DNA from: Sphingomonas sp. BT-65
Lineage (GTDB): Bacteria; Pseudomonadota; Alphaproteobacteria; Sphingomonadales; Sphingomonadaceae
Direction of reading: 5' to 3'
Length of the DNA stretch: 64,000 nucleotides
Assembly (NCBI RefSeq): GCF_026107375.2
Contig: NZ_JAPCIA010000001.1
Span: 558,001 to 622,000 of the forward strand
Positions 53,941 through 63,550 of the stretch are shown one piece after another. A program made the translations under genes and the position numbers. The notes beneath the pieces are model-generated. The model saw only the letters and a list, made by a program, of their open reading frames with translations. It was not told the origin of the DNA and did not search any database. How positions within the stretch are numbered: the first letter of the stretch is position 1; each line of letters begins with the position of its first letter.

Positions 53941-54355
53941 TACTATCCGTGCAATTCTACCCGCGGTGATCTTCGCCACTGCTGCTCCGGGTGCGGCTGC
54001 GGAGAAGATTCAGGCCGGCAGCCTCGCGGCACTCGATCGCGATGGCGACGGCTATGTGGATCGCGCCGAATTCCGGGACGCCGTCCGCATTCGCTTCAGC
54101 GCGATCGATAGTGACCGGAGCGGGTCGATTACGAGGCGTGAACTCCGCAGCTATGCCTTTAAGCATCTGCTCTTCAAGGCCCGCGATCCTATTCTTTCTC
54201 TTCGGCATCGCCCGAAGAACCCGCCGTTCGACGCCAATGGAGAAATGTCGTTCAACGCCTTTGCCCATATGCTGGCCACGCAGCGTTTCGACGCGGCCGA
54301 TACCGACCATAACGGTCGAGTGTCTCGCGCAGAAGCCCGTGCCGCTGAACGCTAG
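53933..54355 (+). CDS. secreted EF-hand calcium-binding protein
   Basis: 140 residues. A signal peptide (about 1-22, ending GAAAE) is followed by four EF-hand-like loops: DRDGDGYVDRAEF, DSDRSGSITRREL, the degenerate DANGEMSF and DTDHNGRVSRAEA. Loops 1, 2 and 4 keep Asp/Asn/Ser at the chelating positions and the closing Glu. The protein should bind calcium in the periplasm. A GGAGG ribosome-binding site is inside the end of the RND gene, so translation is coupled. Its role with the pump is unknown. Confidence 0.9.
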   Translation: MRDTIRAILPAVIFATAAPGAAAEKIQAGSLAALDRDGDGYVDRAEFRDAVRIRFSAIDSDRSGSITRRELRSYAFKHLLFKARDPILSLRHRPKNPPFDANGEMSFNAFAHMLATQRFDAADTDHNGRVSRAEARAAER

Positions 54356-54663
54356 GTCATCGATGCGCCGTTCCGCGGTAACCCGTCTCACAGACCGATC
54401 CGAGAAGGGGCGATGGAGCCGATCAGTTCGGTCGCCACGTCGAGCGATACCGCCGGATCCTATTGTGTCACCCGCTACGGCCCCGCTCCCTACGGTCACG
54501 GTCGCCGCCCCATAAACGATCAAAATAGCTGCCGCCCCAACATCCCTGAACGAACGTCAGCTTTCAGGACCACCTGCGAGAGGGCTGGACGACCGGAGAT
54601 GGGGCGCGTTCCCGCCACTGAGCCTAGCGGGCGATTCTGTGCCTTCGAAACATGTCGACAACA
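54356..54663. other. intergenic region with no gene seen
   Basis: 308 bp between the convergent EF-hand and amidase genes. Reading frames here have no family-like sequence. A short CCCGC/GCGGG inverted repeat occurs near 54615-54635, but no T-run follows, so I do not call a terminator. Confidence 0.5.
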
Positions 54664-56187
54664 TTATGTCCCGATTGCCTCGGGTAGCGCTTGCCGGATC
54701 CAGGATGCGGCCTGTTCATAAGCGTGACCGACTTGCAGCACGGCCAGGTCGGCGTGGGCCGGGCCGATGATCTGCATGCCGATCGGCAGTTTGTGCGGAC
54801 CGCCAAATCCGGCTGGCACCGACAAGGCGGGGAGGCCTGCCATGGTCACCGGAAAGGTGACTTCCATCCAGCGATGGTAGCTGTCCATCCTCCGCCCAGC
54901 GATCTCGGCCGGCCAGTGCAGATGGCCGTCGAACGGGAAAACCTGCGCGGTGGGGAGGATCAGGAAATCGAAGGTCGCGAACGCCTTGCGGAACGCCTCG
55001 TAAATGCGCGTCCGGCCCATCTGCGCCTGCGTGATCTGGATCGCGGTGAGCTTGCGATAGCCCTCGACCTCCCATAGCGCCTCGGGCTTCATCTGCGCGC
55101 GCTTTGCGGGATCGTCGGCAAAGGCAATGAGGTCGGGACCGACGGATCCGTGGCGCAGCGTCACCGCGGTCCGCCACATCGCATCGGCCGGTTCGTCCAG
55201 ACTGGCGGCATCCACCGTCATGCCGATCGCGCGGAATGCGGCCAGCGCTTTCTCGCAGGTTTCGAGCACGCCCGGCTCCATCGGCAACGCACCGCCCAGG
55301 TCCCCGAGCCAGCCGATCCGCTTGCCCTTCCACTCGCGATCGAGCGGTCTGGCGAACACCGCAGGGTCGTCCTTCAGCGAAAAGGGCGCGCGCGGATCGG
55401 ATCCCGCCTGAACCGACAGCAGCAGTGCCGCGTCGCGCACCGTCCGCGCCATCGGACCGGAGGTGGCAAAGGTCTGTCCGAACACGTCGCTCGATGGCGC
55501 CGACGGCACGCGCCCGAACGACGGGCGGAAGCCGAACACATTGTTCCATGCCGCGGGGTTGCGCAGCGATCCGCCGAAATCGCTGCCGTCCGCCAGCGGC
55601 ATCATGCGCAGCGCCAGCGCGACCGCGGCGCCGCCCGAGCTGCCGCCCGCCGACTTGCGCGGATCATAGGCGTTGCGGGTAACGCCGAAGACCGGGTTGA
55701 AGCTGTGCGACCCCAGCGCGAACTCGGGCACGTTGGTCTTGCCGGTGAAGATCGCGCCTGCCGCGCGCATCCGTCCCACCACCAGCGAATCCGCTGCCGC
55801 GATATTGTCGCGCAGCAGCGGTGAGCCCTGGGTATGCGCGATCCCCTTGGCGGGCGCGGTGTCCTTTACGGCGTGAGGGAAGCCATGCAGTGCGCCGCGA
55901 AACCTGCCCTTCGCCGCATCCTCGTCCGCAGCCACTGCCTCGCGCAGCAGCTGCTCGCCATCGACGCGCGAGACGATGGCGTTGAACATCGGATTGAGCG
56001 CATCGACCCGCGCCAGATGCGCTGCCATCACCTCGCGGCTCGACACCTCGCGCCGCCGGATCGCGGCGGCGAGATCGACCGCGCTCATCGCGAGAATGTC
56101 GCTTCCCGCGATCGTACGCGCGGAGCCTGCCGCGGCTTGACTCACGATCGCCGCCGGAGCGGTTGCCAGCAGCTCGCGCCGCGTCAT
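54664..56187 (-). CDS. Tat-exported amidase
   Basis: 507 residues from the ATG at 56187, 2 bp after the preceding stop. The N-terminus MTRRELLATAPAAIVSQAAA has a twin arginine and hydrophobic core, suggesting Tat export. The amidase-signature catalytic set is present: the lysine in HAVKDTAPAKG, and the serines in KSAGGSSGGAAVAL and GSDFGGSLRNPA. It hydrolyses amide bonds; the substrate is unknown. It is the last gene of the receptor/amidohydrolase operon, so it probably processes what the receptor takes up. Confidence 0.9.
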   Translation of the reverse strand: MTRRELLATAPAAIVSQAAAGSARTIAGSDILAMSAVDLAAAIRRREVSSREVMAAHLARVDALNPMFNAIVSRVDGEQLLREAVAADEDAAKGRFRGALHGFPHAVKDTAPAKGIAHTQGSPLLRDNIAAADSLVVGRMRAAGAIFTGKTNVPEFALGSHSFNPVFGVTRNAYDPRKSAGGSSGGAAVALALRMMPLADGSDFGGSLRNPAAWNNVFGFRPSFGRVPSAPSSDVFGQTFATSGPMARTVRDAALLLSVQAGSDPRAPFSLKDDPAVFARPLDREWKGKRIGWLGDLGGALPMEPGVLETCEKALAAFRAIGMTVDAASLDEPADAMWRTAVTLRHGSVGPDLIAFADDPAKRAQMKPEALWEVEGYRKLTAIQITQAQMGRTRIYEAFRKAFATFDFLILPTAQVFPFDGHLHWPAEIAGRRMDSYHRWMEVTFPVTMAGLPALSVPAGFGGPHKLPIGMQIIGPAHADLAVLQVGHAYEQAASWIRQALPEAIGT

Positions 56188-56189
56188 TC

Positions 56190-59100
56190 TCACTTCGTTG
56201 ATCCTCCATCGGGCCGCGCCCTGGCAAACCAGCGATCCGGCAGCGCCTGCTTGCGCGGCCATTCCTCGCTCAGCGTCGCCGCGTTATAGATGCGGCCATT
56301 CTTCATCACCTTGTCGATCGCCGCGGCATTCTCGATCTTTTCCAGCGGGTTGGCGCTCATGATCAGGATGTCGGCATATTTGCCCGGCTCGATGCTGCCG
56401 ATCATGCTCTTGCGGCCGATCGCCTCGGCGCTGTCGAGCGTCGCCGCGCGCAATACCTCGTGCGGCGTCGCGCCGCCCTCGGCATAAGCGCGCATCTCGT
56501 AATGATAGCCCAGCCCCTGGATCACCGCATGGCTCCCCATGCCGACCAGCCCGCCGGCCCTGCGGATTCGCAGCGCGTCGGCGGCGAACGATGCCGATGT
56601 GCGGTCCATCGGCGGCACCCACACGCGGTCCCGCATCTTGCTCTCGATGATTCCCTGGGGAACGAAGTGCGCGAGCTTCGCGTCCCGATCGACCTCGCCC
56701 GCGATCACCTGATCGTCGTACGGGGCGAACCCGCCATAGAGCACGCCGAAAGTGGGTGTGTAACCGATCCGCGACGACGCATAGAGCTTCACGACATCCT
56801 CGCGCAGAGGCGTGATCGGCAGATTATGCTCGTTGCCCGCCATGCCGTCGATGGCGTGGGTCAGGTTGAGGTTGAAGTCGCTGGCGCCCTCGGTCGTCGC
56901 CATCATCGCCATCTTGTCCGACGCTTCGACCACCAGCTTGCGCTGCGTGCGGTTGCCGACGAGATAAGCCTTGAGATTGCTCGTGCGGTAATAGTCGCGA
57001 TAGCGCGTCAGCACCGCCTCCGCCTCGGCCGCCGAGTTGATCTCGCTGTTTACGAAGATCCCGGGTCCGGTCGAAAAGGCACGCGGACCCACCATGATCC
57101 CGGCGTCGATCATGTCCTGATAGCCGAACACGTCGATCGTGAAGGGCTGGACGTCGAGCCCGCTGGTCACGCCATAGGCAAGGTTGGCGAGCAAGCTCCA
57201 ATGGTTCGCCTCCAGTACTTGGCGGGGCAGTTCGAACCAGTGGGCATGCGTGTCGACAAAGCCCGGCGTCAGATATTTGCCGCTCACGTCGATCACGGTC
57301 GCACCCGTCGGTACGGTCACCTCACCGGTCTTGCCGATCGCGACGATGCGATTGGCGGTGACCACCACGTCGGCTCCAGCGATCGTCTCGTCGCCGCGCA
57401 TCGTGATCACGGTGCCGCCGCGCAGCACGGTCGAGCCCTGCGGCACGTCACGCGGAAGTTCGACCACCGCTTCGATCTTCGCCGCCTGCTTCTCGGCAAG
57501 ACCCTTGGTGAGGGTGGCCGCCTGCGCGGCGTCGATCGTGCGCACGGTTGCGCCGAGCGACCACATCAAGGTCTTGCCGTCCCGCGACCAGTCGACATAG
57601 TCCGCGCCAATATCGGTCAGCCGCACCCCGAACACCACCGGCCGTGCCAGTTCCAGCGCCTGCGGATCGGCGGAGAAGGATGGCGGCACGTCGAGCAGCC
57701 AGGCCTGCGATGCTGCCTTGACCAGCATGCGCGTGCCGTCAGGACTCAGCCGGATATCTTCGGGCGGCGTCTGGATGTTGTTGAAATAGCGATTGGAGTT
57801 GGGCACGCGCAGGTCGAAGACGCGCCGCAGCATCCCGCTTTGTACCGCCACCGCCTCGATCGACGGCCCGCCCATATAGCGCAACCATTCACCCTTGGCG
57901 TCGAACGACAGCGACTTGATCCCCGACTTGCTGGCGATCACGCGGGCTTCGCCGCCAGCCAGCGGAAGCAACACGACATCGGTCGGCCGGCTGGCCTGAA
58001 GATCGGACGCCGACTGCAGCCGCTCGATGCTCGTCGCTCGCAGCACCGCGACCGAGCGCCCGTCCGGCGATACTGTAGGTTCGCTGTAATAGGCTGAAGC
58101 CTGTAACAGTCTCCGCGGCTTGCCGCCCGCCGTCGGGATCGACCACAGCGTTCCGCCGCCATCGCCCTCACCGGTCCAGGTCACATAGACCAGAGTCCGT
58201 CCGTCCGGCGACCAGGCGGGCTGGAACGCCATGCCCTCGACGCCCGCCACTGCGCGCGGCGTGCCGCCGGTGCGATCCTGCACATAGAGCTTGCCCAGCG
58301 CGGCAAAGGCGATGCGCGATCCATCTGGCGATAACCGCGGCGCCTGGATCACGCGCACGCGCACCGGGCCTGTCTCGTCTGGCACCTCGACCCGGGTGTT
58401 ACGGCGCACCGCCAAGTCGACCGCAGCAGTGAACGGCACCGGCGAGCGCACGCCGTCCGCAATGCGGATGCGCGTCAGTTTACCGTCGATCGCGGTCAGC
58501 ACCTCCCTGTCACCGGGCAGGAACGCCACCCGCGGCACCAAGTCGTTGTAATAACCTCCCATCTGGCTGTCGTGATCGACCGGAAAGCTCAGCCAGCGGT
58601 CGGCGCCGGTCTCGAGGTCTCGGATGCGCAGTCCCGTCTGCGCGCCCCAGCGGCTGGCATACACGATGCGCGTCCCGTCGCGCGACAGCGCCGGCCGCAT
58701 GGCCGCGCCGGGCGAGGTGATGATCCGGTCCTCGGCGCCGGTTGCCAGCGTGCGCCGCATGATCTCCCAATGCGGCAGCACCTTGTCGGACCATAGCCCG
58801 CCGGTCTTGCGCGCATAATAGAGATATTTGCCGTCCGGCGATGCCGCCGCGCCCATCGCGTTGATGCGGTCGGCATTGCCCTCGTTTCCGGTCGGCCGCG
58901 CCTGCGTGACCTTGACCCCCGATCCGCCGCGCGGGTCATAGGCGAAGAGCTCGAACGCCAGGATGTTGTGGATCGTGCGCGAGACATAGACGAAGCGGCT
59001 GTCCGGCGACCAGGCGGGCGAGGTGTAGATCGCCGGATCGGTATCGCCCGACAGCTTGCGCGCATTGCTGCCATCGGCGTTGGCGACCCACAGATTGGCC

Positions 59101-59411
59101 GCGCCGGACCTGTCGGAAATAAAGGCGATCTGCCTGCCGTCGGGCGAGAAGACCGGCTGGGTCTCGAACGCGTCGCCCGTCAGCAGCGGCCGTGCCGTCC
59201 CGCCCGCCGCGTCCAGCGCATAGATGTCGCCGAGCAGGTCGAACAGGATCGTCCGGCCATCCGGAGCGATGTCCGGCGCCATCCAGGTCGCCTCCCGCGC
59301 CTCGAACTGGAGCCGGCCGGTCGCCGCTTGCTGAGTTTGCGCCACGCCGGGGATGGCGAATGCCGCTACCCCCAGTATGGTCGCGCGAACGAGCGAACAG
59401 CGCCCCTGCAT
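56190..59411 (-). CDS. secreted amidohydrolase with PD40 (TolB-like) propeller
   Basis: 1073 residues from the ATG at 59411; the frame is open to 59813 inside the receptor gene. Signal peptide about 1-25. Residues ~30-640 are PD40/WD40-type repeats (FSPDGRQIAFISDRSG, WSPDGRTLVYVTWTG). The amidohydrolase part follows with FVDTHAHWF (the HxH metal pair near 720), LTHAIDGMAGNEH and GMGSHAVIQGLGYHYEM. In many amidohydrolases the last segment holds a metal-binding Asp; here Ser-His stands there, as I recall for this subfamily. It lies 11 bp after the receptor gene and hydrolyses an unknown amide or ester. Confidence 0.9.
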   Translation of the reverse strand: MQGRCSLVRATILGVAAFAIPGVAQTQQAATGRLQFEAREATWMAPDIAPDGRTILFDLLGDIYALDAAGGTARPLLTGDAFETQPVFSPDGRQIAFISDRSGAANLWVANADGSNARKLSGDTDPAIYTSPAWSPDSRFVYVSRTIHNILAFELFAYDPRGGSGVKVTQARPTGNEGNADRINAMGAAASPDGKYLYYARKTGGLWSDKVLPHWEIMRRTLATGAEDRIITSPGAAMRPALSRDGTRIVYASRWGAQTGLRIRDLETGADRWLSFPVDHDSQMGGYYNDLVPRVAFLPGDREVLTAIDGKLTRIRIADGVRSPVPFTAAVDLAVRRNTRVEVPDETGPVRVRVIQAPRLSPDGSRIAFAALGKLYVQDRTGGTPRAVAGVEGMAFQPAWSPDGRTLVYVTWTGEGDGGGTLWSIPTAGGKPRRLLQASAYYSEPTVSPDGRSVAVLRATSIERLQSASDLQASRPTDVVLLPLAGGEARVIASKSGIKSLSFDAKGEWLRYMGGPSIEAVAVQSGMLRRVFDLRVPNSNRYFNNIQTPPEDIRLSPDGTRMLVKAASQAWLLDVPPSFSADPQALELARPVVFGVRLTDIGADYVDWSRDGKTLMWSLGATVRTIDAAQAATLTKGLAEKQAAKIEAVVELPRDVPQGSTVLRGGTVITMRGDETIAGADVVVTANRIVAIGKTGEVTVPTGATVIDVSGKYLTPGFVDTHAHWFELPRQVLEANHWSLLANLAYGVTSGLDVQPFTIDVFGYQDMIDAGIMVGPRAFSTGPGIFVNSEINSAAEAEAVLTRYRDYYRTSNLKAYLVGNRTQRKLVVEASDKMAMMATTEGASDFNLNLTHAIDGMAGNEHNLPITPLREDVVKLYASSRIGYTPTFGVLYGGFAPYDDQVIAGEVDRDAKLAHFVPQGIIESKMRDRVWVPPMDRTSASFAADALRIRRAGGLVGMGSHAVIQGLGYHYEMRAYAEGGATPHEVLRAATLDSAEAIGRKSMIGSIEPGKYADILIMSANPLEKIENAAAIDKVMKNGRIYNAATLSEEWPRKQALPDRWFARARPDGGSTK

Positions 59412-59422
59412 TCCTGTCCCCC

Positions 59423-62410
59423 TTACAGCCGGATGCGCGCGCCCACCGTCACGAACCGTCCAACGGTATCGTAGAAGGGCGAGAACAGCGAGGCGATCGG
59501 CGGATCCTTGTCGAACAGGTTCGACACATTGGCGTAGATATCGAACTCGTGCCCATCGGCCTTGAGTGTCTTGCTCAGCTGCAGATCGACGTAGGTATAG
59601 GCCGGCACCCGGTTGTTCGTGATGTTCTGGTTCCGGTTGTAGAAGCCCGGCGCGATGTAGCGCGCGCGCACCACCGCGTTGAAGCCGTTGTCGGCGTAGC
59701 CGACGCTGCCGTTGATCCGCCAGTCGGGCATGCCCGTCACGAAGGCATAGCTGGTATTCTTGACATATTCGATCTTGGCGAGGCCGTCGTCGATGCTCAG
59801 GCTGTTCACCCATGTGCCGACCACGCGGAAGTTGAGCCTGCGGCTCGGATCGCCGTTCAGCGAGGTCGTATAGGCGATCTCACCGTCGACGCCGTTGGTG
59901 TTGTAGCGCTGCAGGTTCACCGAGTTCGACTGCACGCGCAGCAAATTGCCGCCCGCGTCGCGGAACACGCGCGCGCACAGTTCCTGGTTGCCGCCGCGGC
60001 AGCGATTGACCAGATCCTGCGCGCCGACCGAGGCGATCACCCCGTTGATCGTGATGTCGAAATAGTCGATCGACGCGGTCAGCCCGTGCAGCGGCGAGGT
60101 GGTGACGCCCGCGGTCCAGGTGTCGGCCTCCTCGGGCAGGAGGTCGGGATTGCCGCCGCCGTGGATCAGCACATTGACCGTCGAGCTGACATTGGTGACC
60201 GGGTTCACGTCGACGATGTTGACGTAGCTGATCGTCTGCGTGCTGTAGAGTTCGCTCAACGATGGCGCGCGGATGTCGCGCGAGCGCGTCACGCGGCCGA
60301 TCACGCCGGGGACGAACTCGTTCGTCGCGCCCAGCTTCCACGACCAGATGCCGCCGCTGTTGCGATAGTCGGAATAGCGCACCGCACCGTTGAGTTCGAG
60401 CTTGTGGAAGAACGGCACGTCCTTGAGCAGCGGGATCACCACCTCGCCGAATGCTTCCTTGACCGAATCCTTGCCGGCCAGCTCGCCGAACTGGAAGGTG
60501 GTGAACGCCCGCGCCCGGTCGAGCTCGCCGGACACCGACCGCACCGATTCCCAGCGGCCTTCGACGCCGACCGCGATCGAGACCGGGCCCGCCCACAGAT
60601 CGAATGGCTCGCCGCGCAGGCTGACCCCGAACGTGTCGAGCTTGGTCGTCGAGCGCGACGACGGCGTGCCGGTGACATAGTCGATCGCCGCAGCCGAGGG
60701 CGCGCCATAGCCGAACAGGTTGAGCGGCACGCAGTTGGTCGACGGGTTGGCCAGCGCGATCCGGCAGACCGGCGTTCCGCCCGGCCCGATCACCGAATCC
60801 ACCGCATTGGCGAACTCGGTCGTCAGGCGGAAACCGGGCGTGTCGATGTTGTTCTGATACTCGCCATGGCTGTAATAGAGACCATAGCGCCACTTGCCGC
60901 CGCCGAAGCTGCCATCGAGCGCGATCGTTCCCTGATAGGCTTCGCGTTCGAGATCGATCGTCGTGTACGAAAGGTCGGAGTTGAACCGTCCCATGGTGAA
61001 GCTGGTCTGGCCGGCCGCCAGCATCTGCGCCTGGATTTCCGGGCGCAGGAACGCGTTGTCGCGCTGAATCGTGATGCCGCCGCGATTGTGATCGCCGAAC
61101 CAGGTGTAGTTGCCCCAATAGCGCGAATAGCGGCCTTCGACAGTCAGCTTGGCATTGTCGAAGATTTCGTAGGAGGCATTGATCAGGCCCGCGACCCGCT
61201 TTTGCGGCGTGGCGAGCGGGCTGTAGTCGTCGTCCGAAGGCGATTCACCGCCGATCATGTTCGCGCCGACCGTCGTGCCGAGCGACGGGTTGCGCAGCGT
61301 GCCGTCGGGATTGAACCCCTTGCCTGCATTGACCCCGCTCAGGATGATGCCGCCGATCAGGGCATTGGCGTACCCGACATTGGGCGTCAGCGTGGAGACG
61401 CCGTTCTGCGTGATCAGCACCCAGCGGCCGGTGTTTTCACGCGCCGTCTTGGTCATCAGGCCGTCATTCTCGAGATATTCGCCGCCGACCATGAAGTGGC
61501 CGCGGCCACCCGCGAATTCCGTGCCGAACGCGGCTTCGAGCCGGCGCTGGCCGGCGTCACCATAAGTGGAGATACCTGCCTCGACGCCCAGCTTCAGGCC
61601 TTGGAGATCATGGTCGAGCAGGATGTTGACCACGCCCGCGACCGCGCCGGAACCCCATGCCGCCGACGCGCCGCCCGTGACGATGTCGACATTCTTGACC
61701 AGCACCGACGGGATCGTGCTCAGGTCGTTGTCGCTGGCGAAGCGGCGCCCGTCGAGCAGCACCAGCGTGCGCGCCGCGCCGAGGCCGCGCAGATCGACCG
61801 GCATGCGGCCTGCCTGCGCGTTGGTGCCCGAGGTCTGGGGCGACTGACCGGCCTTGAACTGCGGCAGGTCGGCCAGCGCCGCACCGACATTCGCGCGGCT
61901 GGCGATGCCGAGCTCCTGGGAGCTGACGCGGGTGAGCGGCGTCGGCGATTCGAACCCAGGCCGGTCGATGCGCGAGCCGGAGATGACGATCTCGGTATCG
62001 CCCGCATCGGCATCGCTTGCCTGCTCCTGCGGTGCAGCAGCGCTGTCCTGAGCGCGCACGAACGAAGGCTGGGCCGACACCGACGACAGAACCGGCTTCG
62101 CCTTGTGGATCACCAGCACGCGGCCGGTGCGGCGAACCGTGAGACCGGTTCCACGCAACAGGATCGCCAAGCCGCCATCGACGCTATGCGCACCCTGCAG
62201 CGGCACGCTGCGTATCCCGCGGACGACCTCGCCGCTGAACGAGACCTGCTGGCGCGAAACCTGCGCGAACTGCCGCAGCGCGGACGCCAGATCCTGCGCC
62301 GGGATATTGAAGCTGTAGGTCTGCACCTGCGCGACCGCCGCTACCGGCATGACCAGCGCCATCGCCGTCGCCGAACATGCGCCCGCTCTAAGGTTTCTCG
62401 TCATGATCAT
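59423..62410 (-). CDS. TonB-dependent receptor with N-terminal STN signalling domain
   Basis: 995 residues from the ATG at 62410, placed by a CAGGGA site 7-8 nt upstream (ATGs two codons either side are possible). After the signal peptide (ends AVAQ) comes an STN domain (YSFNIPAQDLASALRQFAQV, then VLVIHK), a plug (TEIVISGSRIDRPG, SRANVGAALADLPQF) and a 22-strand barrel ending VTVGARIRL. The STN domain normally signals through FecR to the sigma factor, both encoded just upstream. The substrate is unknown but should be related to the amidohydrolase and amidase that follow. Confidence 0.94.
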   Translation of the reverse strand: MIMTRNLRAGACSATAMALVMPVAAVAQVQTYSFNIPAQDLASALRQFAQVSRQQVSFSGEVVRGIRSVPLQGAHSVDGGLAILLRGTGLTVRRTGRVLVIHKAKPVLSSVSAQPSFVRAQDSAAAPQEQASDADAGDTEIVISGSRIDRPGFESPTPLTRVSSQELGIASRANVGAALADLPQFKAGQSPQTSGTNAQAGRMPVDLRGLGAARTLVLLDGRRFASDNDLSTIPSVLVKNVDIVTGGASAAWGSGAVAGVVNILLDHDLQGLKLGVEAGISTYGDAGQRRLEAAFGTEFAGGRGHFMVGGEYLENDGLMTKTARENTGRWVLITQNGVSTLTPNVGYANALIGGIILSGVNAGKGFNPDGTLRNPSLGTTVGANMIGGESPSDDDYSPLATPQKRVAGLINASYEIFDNAKLTVEGRYSRYWGNYTWFGDHNRGGITIQRDNAFLRPEIQAQMLAAGQTSFTMGRFNSDLSYTTIDLEREAYQGTIALDGSFGGGKWRYGLYYSHGEYQNNIDTPGFRLTTEFANAVDSVIGPGGTPVCRIALANPSTNCVPLNLFGYGAPSAAAIDYVTGTPSSRSTTKLDTFGVSLRGEPFDLWAGPVSIAVGVEGRWESVRSVSGELDRARAFTTFQFGELAGKDSVKEAFGEVVIPLLKDVPFFHKLELNGAVRYSDYRNSGGIWSWKLGATNEFVPGVIGRVTRSRDIRAPSLSELYSTQTISYVNIVDVNPVTNVSSTVNVLIHGGGNPDLLPEEADTWTAGVTTSPLHGLTASIDYFDITINGVIASVGAQDLVNRCRGGNQELCARVFRDAGGNLLRVQSNSVNLQRYNTNGVDGEIAYTTSLNGDPSRRLNFRVVGTWVNSLSIDDGLAKIEYVKNTSYAFVTGMPDWRINGSVGYADNGFNAVVRARYIAPGFYNRNQNITNNRVPAYTYVDLQLSKTLKADGHEFDIYANVSNLFDKDPPIASLFSPFYDTVGRFVTVGARIRL

Positions 62411-62479
62411 CGCCATATCCCTGAAACCGGCGTCTTGTTGCGCCTGAGGGGATAAGACGCGCCATCCTTGAAATTCCGA

Positions 62480-62511
62480 CTGGTCCAATTCGAAAAAAAT
62501 ATGCGGACCAG
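62480..62511 (-). promoter_or_regulatory. inverted repeat in the fecR-receptor gap
   Basis: CTGGTCC (62480-62486) and GGACCAG (62505-62511) form a perfect 7-bp inverted repeat with an 18-nt AT-rich centre containing seven A residues. It lies about 70 bp upstream of the receptor start and 14 bp after the FecR stop. It could be an operator or an mRNA stem-loop; no T-run follows the second arm on the minus strand. Confidence 0.45.
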
Positions 62512-62524
62512 CGGCGGCGTAACT

Positions 62525-63550
62525 TTATTGCGGCGCGATCGTGACGACGTCACGGTCCCGTATCACGCGAACAGGCAGCGTTTCCTCCACACCCGTGGCA
62601 AAGGCCTCGACATCGCCGGTGTTGAACACCCCGTTCACCCGTATCCGACCGGCCGTACCCTTGAGTTCGACGCGCCGCGCCGAATAGCGGTTGATCCGTC
62701 CGACCGCGAGGCTCAACGGCTCGTCCTCGAACACCAGCTGGCCGCCCTCCCATGATAGCGAGCGCACCGGATCGGCCTTGGCGAGTTGTGCTTGCGACAC
62801 ACCCGAGATGCCCACGACCAGTTCACTGCCTGGAATCAGCGCTGCGTCCTCGCCGCCGCTCTTTAGGGCGGGCAGCACTTCGGCGGCTGTCCGCGCTCCC
62901 GCCGGTAGATCGAGCACTACCACCCGGCCCTCGTAGAGGATCACCCGCAGCTTGCCGTTGACCATCTCCACGCTGAACGACGTGCCCGTCGCCACCACCA
63001 GCTTGTCGCCCGCCCGTACGCTGAACGGCTTCAGCGGATCCTTGGCGACATCGAATTTCGCCCGGCCGGATACCAGGCGCAGCTCGCGCCGGTCGCCGCG
63101 CATTCGCACATCGACTTCGGTCGCGGCATCCAGCGACGCGCGCGATCCGTCATCGAGCATCACCACGCGGCGCTCGCCGATACCGGTACGGTAGATATCC
63201 GGTGCGCTCTGCCACCACCATGCCGTCCCGCCGAGAGCGAGCAGCACCACGGCGAGCAGGGCCACCGTACGACCGGTCACCGCGCGCCGCGCCCAGCGCC
63301 ATTGGTTGCGGCGCCGGAACGTCGCCAACGCGCGCTCGCGCAGATCGACCAGCTCGGGTGAGACAGCCGCCTCACCCACTTGCCGCCACAGGTTGCTCGA
63401 CCGCTCGAACGCAGCGAGATTGTCCGTGCTCCCGGCCAGCCACGAATCGAACGCTTCCTGCCGCTCGTGTGACAGCGGACCCTCCGCCAATTCGAGGCAC
63501 CAGGCCGCGGCGGCTTCAAACCGCTCGGGCGAAGGTTCGCGCGGGCTCAA
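62525..63550 (-). CDS. FecR-family anti-sigma regulator
   Basis: 341 residues. N-terminal sigma-binding bundle (AAAAWCLELAEGPLSHERQE, FDSWLAGSTDNLAAFER), one membrane helix (about 93-112, TVALLAVVLLALGGTAWWW), a periplasmic FecR domain (TGIGERRVVMLDDGSRASLD) and an STN-like C-terminal part (LAVGRINRYSARRVELKGTA). It overlaps the sigma gene by 4 bp and precedes the STN receptor, a complete and conventional sigma/FecR/receptor cascade. It is a useful comparison for the FecR of the secretion operon. Confidence 0.93.
   Translation of the reverse strand: MSPREPSPERFEAAAAWCLELAEGPLSHERQEAFDSWLAGSTDNLAAFERSSNLWRQVGEAAVSPELVDLRERALATFRRRNQWRWARRAVTGRTVALLAVVLLALGGTAWWWQSAPDIYRTGIGERRVVMLDDGSRASLDAATEVDVRMRGDRRELRLVSGRAKFDVAKDPLKPFSVRAGDKLVVATGTSFSVEMVNGKLRVILYEGRVVVLDLPAGARTAAEVLPALKSGGEDAALIPGSELVVGISGVSQAQLAKADPVRSLSWEGGQLVFEDEPLSLAVGRINRYSARRVELKGTAGRIRVNGVFNTGDVEAFATGVEETLPVRVIRDRDVVTIAPQ

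Noticed and set aside
54600..54663. An intrinsic terminator between the EF-hand and amidase genes
   Set aside because: A CCCGC/GCGGG repeat exists, but the loop is long and no T-run follows on either strand.
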